From the NCBI RefSeq assembly GCF_006716085.1, contig NZ_VFON01000001.1, positions 3,162,001-3,226,000 of the forward strand: a DNA stretch of 64,000 nucleotides, in the 5' to 3' direction. Below are positions 50,439 to 58,080 of this stretch, one piece after another. Made by a program: the position numbers and the translations under genes. The first letter of the stretch is position 1; every line of letters starts with the position of its first letter. The notes beneath the pieces were generated by a model. The model saw only the letters and a program-made list of their open reading frames with translations, did no database searches and was not told where the DNA came from. This DNA is from Leucobacter komagatae. Its GTDB lineage: Bacteria; Actinomycetota; Actinomycetes; Actinomycetales; Microbacteriaceae.

Positions 50439-50879
50439 ATGAAGAAGACCACAGCACTCACCGCACTCGCCGGAGCCTCGATCGCACTCCTCGCGCTCAC
50501 GGGCTGCACGACGGGTGACTCCGCCGGCGGCGACGCGAAGGACGACAAGGGCTCGGAGCAGAAGAAGGAAGAAACCTTCGTGCCCAAGGAAGTCACTCTT
50601 GAGTGCGAGGACGGGAAGGCCACCGCGGCCGAGAGCAACTCCATCTTCACGCTCTCGGGCGACTGCGCTGCGGTCGAGGTGACCGGCGTGAACTCGCTCG
50701 TCTCGATTGACGGCGCCGTAGAGAACCTCACCGTCGGCGGCTCGATCAACAAGGTCGTGGTGACGTCGGCCGGTGCGATCACTTTCGTTACTGACTCAAG
50801 CGGAAACGTCGTCGAGACGGCGGGCGAGCCCGAGGTCACTGACGAGGGCGATCAGAACGAGGTCGTCGCCCCCGAGTAA
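50439..50879 (+). CDS. DUF3060-domain lipoprotein
   Basis: Protein of 146 residues. Lipobox LTGC with Cys23 after a hydrophobic signal predicts membrane anchoring. A Lys/Glu/Asp-rich linker (about 28-45) leads to a beta-repeat region typical of DUF3060, with VEVTGVNSLVSIDGAVENLTVGGS and INKVVVTSAGAITFV. The acidic tail has no motif. ATG 50439 is preceded by CGGAGAA; the upstream frame from 50322 lies within the glycosyltransferase gene. It sits between two polysaccharide genes, so it may act on the polymer at the surface, though DUF3060 has no known function. Confidence 0.85.
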   Translation: MKKTTALTALAGASIALLALTGCTTGDSAGGDAKDDKGSEQKKEETFVPKEVTLECEDGKATAAESNSIFTLSGDCAAVEVTGVNSLVSIDGAVENLTVGGSINKVVVTSAGAITFVTDSSGNVVETAGEPEVTDEGDQNEVVAPE

Positions 50880-50918
50880 GCCCCCGCAACGCCCCAGCTA
50901 CAGGAAGGATTCACCACG

Positions 50919-52346
50919 ATGGTCGCTCTCGACTCCACAGCGCTGCAGGCGAGTCTTGCACGGCCCCGCCTGCAGCTCGGGGCAGACCTCACCCGCGTTC
51001 GCGCCGCGATCTTGCTCACGGACGCGATCATCATCACCGCGGCGACGTTCGGCGCGCAGCTGTTCCGCTTCGGCGGCCCCAGCGTCGCGCCGAGCCTCGC
51101 CGTCGGCGCGACGGGCATCGATTACCTCATCGTGAGTTCCGTGATCTCGGTGCTCTGGGTTGTGGCGCTCGGGGCGTTTCGCACGCTCGACCTCCGCGTC
51201 TTGGGCGTCGGTGATCAGGAGTACAAGGGTGTCGTGCTCGCAAGCGGTGCGACCTTCGTCGCCGTGGCGCTCGTGTCGTTCGCGCTCCAGCTCGAGGTGG
51301 CCCGCGGCTACCTCGCGATAGCGTTCCCGCTGGGTCTTGGGGCGTTGCTGCTCTCGCGCAAGCTCTGGCGCACCTGGATCGGTGGGCGGCGCGCAAAGGG
51401 CGACTTCCTCACCAACGTGATCGTGCTCGGCAACGCCGACGAGACCCAGGGCCTCGTCGCGAAGATCAATAGCACACCGCGCTCCGGGCTGAAGGTCGTC
51501 GGCACGAGTGACTCCGTTGAGCGCATCGGGCATACCGCGGATTCGCTCCACGCGTCGGCCGTGATCCTCGCCGGTGGCGCGTGGGGAGAGCCCCTCAACG
51601 CTCGCGCCGTGAGCTGGGAGCTTGAGAAGCACGGCCTCGAACTCATCGTGCCGTCGCCGCTCGTAGGCATTGACCAGATGCGTGTGCAGCACCGCCCGGC
51701 GGGCAGCCTCCCGCTCTTGCACGTCGAAATGCCCGAGTACTCGGGGGCCCGGCGGGTCGCAAAGCGCGCATTTGATTGGGTCGCCTCCGGTCTCGGGCTG
51801 ATCCTATTGAGCCCGCTCTTCGCGGTGCTCGCCGCGCTTATCAAGCTCGAAGACGGCGGCACCGTCTTCTTCCGGCAGGAGCGGATTGGGCGGAACGGAA
51901 CACCGTTCTCCATCCTGAAGTTCCGCACCATGGTGCCGAACGCCGAGGCCCTGAAGGCCGAACTTGCTGACCAGAACGAGGGCGGCGGCCCGCTCTTCAA
52001 GATGCGCAATGACCCGCGGGTGACCAGGCTCGGCCGCCTCCTGCGACGTTCTTCTCTCGACGAGCTGCCGCAGCTGTGGAACGTGCTCACCGGTTCGATG
52101 AGCCTGGTCGGCCCCCGGCCCGGCCTCCCCGCAGAGGTCGCGAAGTACGAGGAGCACGTCGAGCGGCGGCTGCTCGTGAGCCCCGGCATCACCGGGCTCT
52201 GGCAGGTCGCCGGCCGCAGCGACCTGAGCTGGGAGCAGGGCGTCAAGCTCGACCTCGACTACGTCGAGAACTGGACGATTGGGCTCGATTTCTCGATCCT
52301 TGCCCGCACCGTTCGGGCTGTCACGAAGAGCTCAGGCGCCTACTAA
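50919..52346 (+). CDS. Initiating sugar-phosphate transferase (polyprenyl glycosylphosphotransferase)
   Basis: WbaP/CpsE-type enzyme of 475 residues. Four N-terminal membrane segments and a CoA-binding-like central domain (about 155-270) are followed by another membrane segment and the catalytic domain from about 283 on: KRAFDWVASGLGLILLSPLF, FRQERIGRNGTPFSILKFRTM, RLLRRSSLDELPQLWNVLTG and SLVGPRPGLPAEV, ending with PGITGLWQVAGRS. It places the first sugar phosphate on undecaprenyl phosphate, starting the repeat unit. CAGGAAGGATT precedes the ATG. Last gene of the polysaccharide block. Confidence 0.93.
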   Translation: MVALDSTALQASLARPRLQLGADLTRVRAAILLTDAIIITAATFGAQLFRFGGPSVAPSLAVGATGIDYLIVSSVISVLWVVALGAFRTLDLRVLGVGDQEYKGVVLASGATFVAVALVSFALQLEVARGYLAIAFPLGLGALLLSRKLWRTWIGGRRAKGDFLTNVIVLGNADETQGLVAKINSTPRSGLKVVGTSDSVERIGHTADSLHASAVILAGGAWGEPLNARAVSWELEKHGLELIVPSPLVGIDQMRVQHRPAGSLPLLHVEMPEYSGARRVAKRAFDWVASGLGLILLSPLFAVLAALIKLEDGGTVFFRQERIGRNGTPFSILKFRTMVPNAEALKAELADQNEGGGPLFKMRNDPRVTRLGRLLRRSSLDELPQLWNVLTGSMSLVGPRPGLPAEVAKYEEHVERRLLVSPGITGLWQVAGRSDLSWEQGVKLDLDYVENWTIGLDFSILARTVRAVTKSSGAY

Positions 52347-52972
52347 GGGCGTGGCTCAGCGCTCGGGGAGGCCGAGGCGATACCCGACAGCCAAATCGTG
52401 GCGAGGGTGCGGCTCGCCTCCCCGAGCGGTCTCCCCGCGACGGCGGGGTCGCGCAGTACGAAGCGCTGGAACGCGTAGAACTCCGTCATACTTCCGAGCA
52501 TTTCGGCCGCGAGGTCGAGGTTGAGGTCTCCTCTGATGCGCTCGGCGACCGAGCCCCGGGTGAGTGCGCCGCTGATGCGGCCGTAGAAGGCGCGGCGCGA
52601 CGTCGCCCAGATCTCTGCGATCTCGGCGTCGGACTGTGAGAGCTCGACGATCACGCCGAACAGGGCGCGGTGGCGTTCGTAGAACTCGAAGTACTTGTGG
52701 GTCGACTCCGTCACCGAATCGATGAGGCTGTCTGCCTCGAGCGGGATGCGGATGAACTCGAACGCCTCGACCGTGAGCTCTCGGAGGAGTTCGAGTGTGA
52801 GTTCGTGCTTGTCGGGAAAGTATCGGTAGAAGGCGCCGGCGGTGAGGCCCGCCGCGGCCGCAAGGTCGGCGACCCGCACGTTCGCGTAGCCTCGCTCAGC
52901 GAAGAGCTCCTCCGCTGCAGCCATGATGCGCGCGCGGGTGCCTCGGCCCTTCGGCGTCGCAGGTTGCACCAC
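52343..52972 (-). CDS. TetR/AcrR family regulator
   Basis: Regulator of about 209 residues with an N-terminal helix-turn-helix: KGRGTRARIMAAAEELFAERGYANVRVADLAAAAGLTAGAFYRYF. The C-terminal region is helical. I set the start at a GTG (52972) behind ACGGAAGCGAG; the next codon, also GTG, is equally possible and the frame is open to 53074 upstream. The stop overlaps the end of the sugar-transferase gene by 4 bases. Divergent from the acyl-CoA dehydrogenase, with an operator-like palindrome in between, so it likely represses both. Confidence 0.85.
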   Translation of the reverse strand: MVQPATPKGRGTRARIMAAAEELFAERGYANVRVADLAAAAGLTAGAFYRYFPDKHELTLELLRELTVEAFEFIRIPLEADSLIDSVTESTHKYFEFYERHRALFGVIVELSQSDAEIAEIWATSRRAFYGRISGALTRGSVAERIRGDLNLDLAAEMLGSMTEFYAFQRFVLRDPAVAGRPLGEASRTLATIWLSGIASASPSAEPRP

Positions 52973-53069
52973 GTTCCGACTCGCTTCCGTTGTCGTGTGC
53001 GTGGAACCGCCCCCGCGGCCCACCGGTGTCAGCGTACCCCCTGTGTGGCTGGCTCGGGGGTAGCGCAGC

Positions 53070-53106
53070 CACAAAAGATAAAAGTGACGTCACATTTACT
53101 TTTGTG
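53070..53106. promoter_or_regulatory. Nested palindrome, TetR operator candidate
   Basis: Outer arms CACAAAAG and CTTTTGTG enclose a perfect 10-bp palindrome GTGACGTCAC (53084-53093). It lies midway in the divergent TetR/acyl-CoA dehydrogenase region and is AT-rich except for its core. This is the expected site for the TetR dimer. Confidence 0.65.
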
Positions 53107-53152
53107 TACGCTGGGTCTCGTAACACGGTGGTTACCCCGAGAGGAGCATGGC

Positions 53153-54940
53153 GTGGAGCACAAGAAATCGCTGATTCTGGACGCGGCCGACCTTGATTTT
53201 TGCCTGTACGACTGGCTCGACGTCGAATCGCTCAGCGGGTACGAGCGGTTTTCTGAGCACAACCGCGAGACCTTCGAGGGCCTCATAGATCTCGCGCGCG
53301 AGGTCGCGGAAGAGTACTTCGCCCCGCACAATCGCAAGGGCGACCTCCAAGAGCCCCGCCTCGTCGACGACAAGGTCGAACTCATCCCAGAGGTCAAGAA
53401 AGCGCTCACCGCGTTCGCGGAGGCCGGGTTCCTCGGCGCGACCATGGACGCCGAGTACGGCGGCTTCCAGGTTCCGACAGTCGTGTATCGCGCCGCGTTC
53501 ATGTGGTTCCAGGCCGCGAACGTGGGCACGGTCTCGTACGCCCTACTCACCACGGCCGCCGCGAACCTCATCCGCGAGCACGCTTCGGCGGAGCTCGCCG
53601 CGAAGTTCCTGCCGCCGATGCTCGACGGGCGGTGGACCGGCACGATGAACCTGTCTGAGCCCGGCATCGGGTCAGCGCTCGGTGACCTGACGACGAGCGC
53701 CGTGCGGGCCGCGGACGGCACTTACCGGGTGCGGGGCGACAAGATGTGGATCTCGGCGGGTGACCACGAGCTGTCAGAGAACATCGTGCACCTCGTGCTT
53801 GCCCGTACGGGCGGCCCCGGCGTGAAGGGCCTCTCGCTCTTCATCGTGCCGAAGTGGCTCGGCGAGGCCGGCGCACTCACCGACCGTAACGACGTTTCGC
53901 TCGTCGGTGTCAACCACAAAATGGGGTACCGCGGCACCGTGAACACGGCGCTGTCGTACGGCTCTGGGGCGTTTCCGGTCGGGGGCGAGCCCGGCGCCGT
54001 CGGCTACCTCATCGGTGAGGAGGGGCGCGGGCTGCACTACATGTTCCTCATGATGAACGAGGCGCGCCTCGGCGTTGGGGCCTCGGCCGTCGCGCTCGGC
54101 ACGACGGGCTTTCTGCACGCGCGAGAGTACGCTCGCGAGCGCATCCAGGGCAAGGAGCTTGGGGCGAAGGATCCCGCGGCACCGGCGGTGCCGATTATTC
54201 GGCACCCTGACGTGCGGCGCATGCTCATGCTCGCGAAAGCATATGCCCAGGGCGGCACCGCCCTGATTCTCTACGCTGGGAAGCTGCTCGACGAGAGCGA
54301 GGCCGAGACCGACGCGGCGAAGAGCGCGTCACTCGCGCTGCTGCTCGACGTGCTCACCCCGATCGCGAAGAGCTGGTCATCGCAGTGGGGCCTCGCCGCA
54401 AACGACATCGCGATTCAGGTGCTCGGCGGCAGCGGCTACGTCCGCGACTTCCCCGTCGAGCAGTTCTACCGCGACAACCGCTTGAACCCGATCCACGAGG
54501 GAACCCACGGCATCCAGGCGCTCGACCTGCTCGGGCGCAAAGTGCTGCTCGACGGCGGCTCCGGGCTCGCCGACCTGCTCGGGCGCATGCGCGCAACGCT
54601 CGACAGGGTGGGCGCCTCCGAGCCCGAGCTCGCGCGGCTCGTCGGTGAGCGCGTGGCCCGAATTGAGGGGGTGACGCGCACGCTGTGGGAAGACGGGGAG
54701 TCGACGACGGCGCTCGCGAACGCCGCACACTATCTCGAGGCGGTGGGTGACACTGTCGTCGCGTGGCTCTTCCTCGACCAGCTCGGTGCGCTCGGTGGCG
54801 TCGCCCCGGCGCTCGCGGCGGAAAAACGCGCGACCGCTCGGTTCTTCATTACGCACGTACTGCCGCGTGTCGACGCGTCGTTTGACCTGCTTGGTTCTGG
54901 GGACAGGCAGCTCGTCGACCTCGACGAGGCCCTGATCTAG
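53153..54940 (+). CDS. Acyl-CoA dehydrogenase with C-terminal extension
   Basis: Long FAD-dependent acyl-CoA dehydrogenase of 595 residues. The N-terminal helical domain, the middle beta domain with MNLSEPGIGSALGDLTTSAV and KMWISAGDHELSENIVHLVLAR, and the C-terminal domain with QVLGGSGYVRDFPVEQFYRDNRLNPIHEGTHGIQ are visible; Glu449 of HEGTHGIQ is the probable catalytic base. The extra ~120 C-terminal residues match the subgroup of DmdC-like and long-chain enzymes. GTG 53153 is preceded by GAGAGGAG with six bases spacing; ATG 53148 is out of frame. Monocistronic, likely repressed by the divergent TetR. Substrate unknown. Confidence 0.9.
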   Translation: MEHKKSLILDAADLDFCLYDWLDVESLSGYERFSEHNRETFEGLIDLAREVAEEYFAPHNRKGDLQEPRLVDDKVELIPEVKKALTAFAEAGFLGATMDAEYGGFQVPTVVYRAAFMWFQAANVGTVSYALLTTAAANLIREHASAELAAKFLPPMLDGRWTGTMNLSEPGIGSALGDLTTSAVRAADGTYRVRGDKMWISAGDHELSENIVHLVLARTGGPGVKGLSLFIVPKWLGEAGALTDRNDVSLVGVNHKMGYRGTVNTALSYGSGAFPVGGEPGAVGYLIGEEGRGLHYMFLMMNEARLGVGASAVALGTTGFLHAREYARERIQGKELGAKDPAAPAVPIIRHPDVRRMLMLAKAYAQGGTALILYAGKLLDESEAETDAAKSASLALLLDVLTPIAKSWSSQWGLAANDIAIQVLGGSGYVRDFPVEQFYRDNRLNPIHEGTHGIQALDLLGRKVLLDGGSGLADLLGRMRATLDRVGASEPELARLVGERVARIEGVTRTLWEDGESTTALANAAHYLEAVGDTVVAWLFLDQLGALGGVAPALAAEKRATARFFITHVLPRVDASFDLLGSGDRQLVDLDEALI

Positions 54941-55033
54941 GGTGACGGCCACTTCGTCACTGTAGATTGGCAGTGTCGGCCGCGATTGGGGGCTCGGGTG
55001 ACGCGGTCGGCTTCTCATGAGGAGGGGCGGAGT

Positions 55034-55681
55034 ATGTACGGGATCGCGATTATCGAGGATCACCTGCTCCAACGGAAATACACGATGTCGCTTGTGAGCG
55101 CACAACCAGATATGACGATCACATTTGCGGGGGAGGAATTGCCCGAGCTGGTGACTTGGCTCGAGGGCGCGGACGAGGCAGAGCGACCGGACCTGATCCT
55201 GCTCGATTTACTCGTCGATCGCAGGCCGGCGGCGAAGCCCGAGGTCGTGCGCAGGCTGATCCGCGAGGGGAGCCGTGTGCTGATCTTTTCGGCGGCGATT
55301 TCGCCGCCGATCACGAGGCAGCTCATCCGGGCGGGCGCGCACGGGCTCATCAGTAAACGGGATCCGGAGGCGAGCATCCTCGCCGCGATGCGTACAGTGC
55401 TCGCTGGTGGGCAGTGGGTGTCGCCCGAGCTTGCCGAAATCATCGCGCACGATCCGAAGCGGCCGGCGCTCAGCGATCAGGAGGAGCGCGCGCTCGTGCT
55501 GTACGCGTCGGGCCTATCGCTCGAGTCGGTCGCGACGTCGATCGGCGTGAAACCGAACACCGTCAAGAAGTATCTGCAGCGGGTTCGCGACAAGTACGCC
55601 GCCGTCAATCGGCCGTTGGCGTCTCGGATCGAGTGGCGGAAGGCCGCCCACGACGACGGATACTTGGCGCTCGCGGAGTGA
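55034..55681 (+). CDS. LuxR-family response regulator
   Basis: NarL/FixJ-type regulator of 215 residues. The receiver domain has the acidic pair in AIIEDHLL, the phospho-acceptor Asp58 in LILLDLLVD, and LISKRD with the conserved Lys. The C-terminal helix-turn-helix is at about 150-205 (ALSDQEERALVLYASGLSLESVATSIGVKPNTVKKYLQRV). ATG 55034 has GGAGGGG seven bases ahead. It stands before the von Willebrand protein gene; its kinase may be the double-module one at 58081. The spacing insert DRRPAAKPEV in the receiver loop is unusual. Confidence 0.9.
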   Translation: MYGIAIIEDHLLQRKYTMSLVSAQPDMTITFAGEELPELVTWLEGADEAERPDLILLDLLVDRRPAAKPEVVRRLIREGSRVLIFSAAISPPITRQLIRAGAHGLISKRDPEASILAAMRTVLAGGQWVSPELAEIIAHDPKRPALSDQEERALVLYASGLSLESVATSIGVKPNTVKKYLQRVRDKYAAVNRPLASRIEWRKAAHDDGYLALAE

Positions 55682-55727
55682 CCGTGCTCGGGCCAACACC
55701 GCGCCCGAACGGAGGTCTCTGACCGTC

Positions 55728-55770
55728 GCGCGAAGGGGCTGACCCCCGTTTGGGGTCAGCCCCTTCGCGC
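55728..55770. terminator. Strong terminator after the response regulator
   Basis: A perfect 19-bp stem GCGCGAAGGGGCTGACCCC with complement around a 5-base loop. A second, smaller hairpin, TGACCCC/GGGGTCA, follows at 55773-55791. The two separate the response-regulator gene from the next; no T-run is present. Confidence 0.75.
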
Positions 55771-55944
55771 TGTGACCCCCGGCAGGGGTCAAAGGCCCAT
55801 GGCCGCCCCACGGGCGCTTCCGGAGAACCTACGCTCCTAACCGGGGGATGGCTTGGGGTGTCACGGACGCCGTACCGAGTCGCTCAGATGTGTAGCTCAC
55901 TGCTCGGGGCTCAATGCTGCCCCGGGTTCTGCGAAAGGAACCAC

Positions 55945-57918
55945 GTGCGACGTATTTTTCGAGGCGGCCAGCAAGGCCCGACCCGTTCGGGGGAGGTGAC
56001 GACCCGCCAGGAGCGTAGCCGCGGGCGCGGGGGTAAAGCCCTAGCCGCGGCGCTGGTCACGTCACTGATCACCCTCGGCGGCGCCGGCGCAGCCCAGGCG
56101 GTGGAGTCTTACACCGCGCCAGCGCCCAACCCACCGATGCCACTCACCTGCTCGCTCGATCTCGCCGTCAGTCTCGACCTGTCGAAGTCGATCGATGATG
56201 CGCAGCTGCGGCAGATGCGTGACGGAGTCACCGAACTCGCGAACACGCTCTCGGACTACCCGGTGCGGGTCTCGATGCATAACTTCGCGTCGAACGCCCC
56301 GGCAACCTCCAGCGCTCAGAACGCGCCGACGCCGCTCACCGCGCTCGACGCAGCGGGCGTCGCCGCCATTGGCGACTGGGTGCGGGGCGTGCAGCGCCCG
56401 AGCAGCGCTCAGGCGGGCACCAACTGGGACCGCGCGTTCTCGGCGGTGCAGTCCGCGCCCGAGAGCTACGACGCGCTGCTCTTCGTGACCGACGGCAACC
56501 CGACGCAGTACGGCGACCCCGTGCGCGGCCCGGGCAGCTCGACCGACACCGCGACGATCACCGCCGCGGTCGAGAGCGCGAACGCGCTGAAGAGCGCGGG
56601 CACCCGCATCGTGGGCGTTGGGCTGACCGACAACCTCTCGGACTTGAACCAGTTCCGCGAGCACATGTCGCAGATCTCGGGCCCGACCGAGGGCAGTGAC
56701 TACCTGTCGACGAACTTCGACGGCCTCGCCGACGTGCTCCTGACCCTCATCGCGGACAACTGCGCCGCCGCCCCTGACATCACACTGGTGAAGGACGGCG
56801 TGCTCGCCGACGGCGCGGCGGGCGTTGCGGGCGACACGGTCTCGTACACCTTCACCGCGACGAACACCGGCGGGCGCACGCTCACCGACGTCGTGATCAC
56901 CGACCCGAAGCCGGGCCTGTCTGACCTCACCTACACCTGGCCGGGCGAACCAGGAGTGCTCGCTCCAGGCCAGACGGTGACCGCCACGGCGACATACACG
57001 GTCGTCGAGGCCGACCTTGATACTCGCGTGATTCACAACACCGCCACGATCACGGGAAACCCGCCGACGGGCCCTCCCGTGAGCGCCGAGGATGATGCCG
57101 AGGTGACGCTCCCCGAGCCGCCAGCAGAGCCCGCGATCGAGCTCGTCAAGACCGGCGTGCTGAGCGGGACCGGCGCCGCCGGCGACACGATCACTTACTC
57201 CCTGACCGCGACGAACACGGGCAACGTGACCCTCACCGACGTCTCGATCACCGACAAGCTCGAGGGCCTCTCAGAGATCACCTACGGGGCGTGGCCCGCA
57301 GCCGCCGGTGTACTTGCGCCGGGCGAGAAGGTCACCGCGACCGCGACCTACGTGCTCACGCAGGCCGACGTTGACCGCGGCACCGTCGAGAACCTCGCGA
57401 CCGTAACGGGTACCCCGCCGACGGGAGAGCCCGTGACCGACGACGACACCGAGAAGACTCCGCTGCCGCACGCGCCGGCGATTGAGATCGCCAAGACGGG
57501 CAAGCTGTCGGGCGGGCGCATCGCCTACACGTTCGTCGTGACGAACACGGGCAACGTGACGCTCTCGGGCGTCGAGATCGTTGACGGCCTCAAGGGGCTC
57601 ACCGCGCTCGCCTACGGTGACTGGCCGGGTGAACCGGGCGTGCTCGCCCCGGGCCAGCAGGTCACCGCGACGGCCTCGTACGCCGTTACGGACGCCGACC
57701 GAGACCGCGGCCACGTCGACAACACGGCGACCGCAACCGGCACCCCGCCCTCGGGCGAGCCCGTGAAGTCCACCGACGACGTTCGCGTTCCGGTCGGAAA
57801 GCTCGCCACGACCGGTGGCTCGGCGAACTGGGGGCTGCCCGTTCTCGCCGTCATGCTGCTCCTCGGCGGCGGCACGTTCATGACCGTCACCCTGAGGCGA
57901 CGCGCTGGGGCGAACTAA
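55945..57918 (+). CDS. Wall-anchored von Willebrand A protein with LAxTG signal
   Basis: Surface protein of 657 residues. A basic N-terminus ([10 protein letters not shown]) precedes a signal helix ending near AQAVES (about 50). The vWA domain is at about 68-255, with MIDAS residues D78, S80 and S82 in DLSKS and [11 protein letters not shown]. Three DUF11/DUF7507-type repeats follow, starting near 276, 396 and 511 ([36 protein letters not shown]). The C-terminus has LATTG at 620, a membrane helix and RRRAGAN, a sortase E-type sorting signal. Probably an adhesin or pilus-like protein. GTG 55945 has GAAAGGA five bases before it. No sortase gene is in the window. Confidence 0.9.
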   Translation: MRRIFRGGQQGPTRSGEVTTRQERSRGRGGKALAAALVTSLITLGGAGAAQAVESYTAPAPNPPMPLTCSLDLAVSLDLSKSIDDAQLRQMRDGVTELANTLSDYPVRVSMHNFASNAPATSSAQNAPTPLTALDAAGVAAIGDWVRGVQRPSSAQAGTNWDRAFSAVQSAPESYDALLFVTDGNPTQYGDPVRGPGSSTDTATITAAVESANALKSAGTRIVGVGLTDNLSDLNQFREHMSQISGPTEGSDYLSTNFDGLADVLLTLIADNCAAAPDITLVKDGVLADGAAGVAGDTVSYTFTATNTGGRTLTDVVITDPKPGLSDLTYTWPGEPGVLAPGQTVTATATYTVVEADLDTRVIHNTATITGNPPTGPPVSAEDDAEVTLPEPPAEPAIELVKTGVLSGTGAAGDTITYSLTATNTGNVTLTDVSITDKLEGLSEITYGAWPAAAGVLAPGEKVTATATYVLTQADVDRGTVENLATVTGTPPTGEPVTDDDTEKTPLPHAPAIEIAKTGKLSGGRIAYTFVVTNTGNVTLSGVEIVDGLKGLTALAYGDWPGEPGVLAPGQQVTATASYAVTDADRDRGHVDNTATATGTPPSGEPVKSTDDVRVPVGKLATTGGSANWGLPVLAVMLLLGGGTFMTVTLRRRAGAN

Positions 57919-58080
57919 GCCGCTGGGCTTGGCGTTGTGACAGCTCCCCCTAGGCTGCGCTGAGCCCAGCGAGTGCGCCTGACCCTCCCCGGGGTCGGGC
58001 GCACAACCCTGTCTGCCGAGGAAGCGTAGCCCACCACGGCAGACTCATGCTTTAAGCACAGCATGCAACAATCCTCTGCT

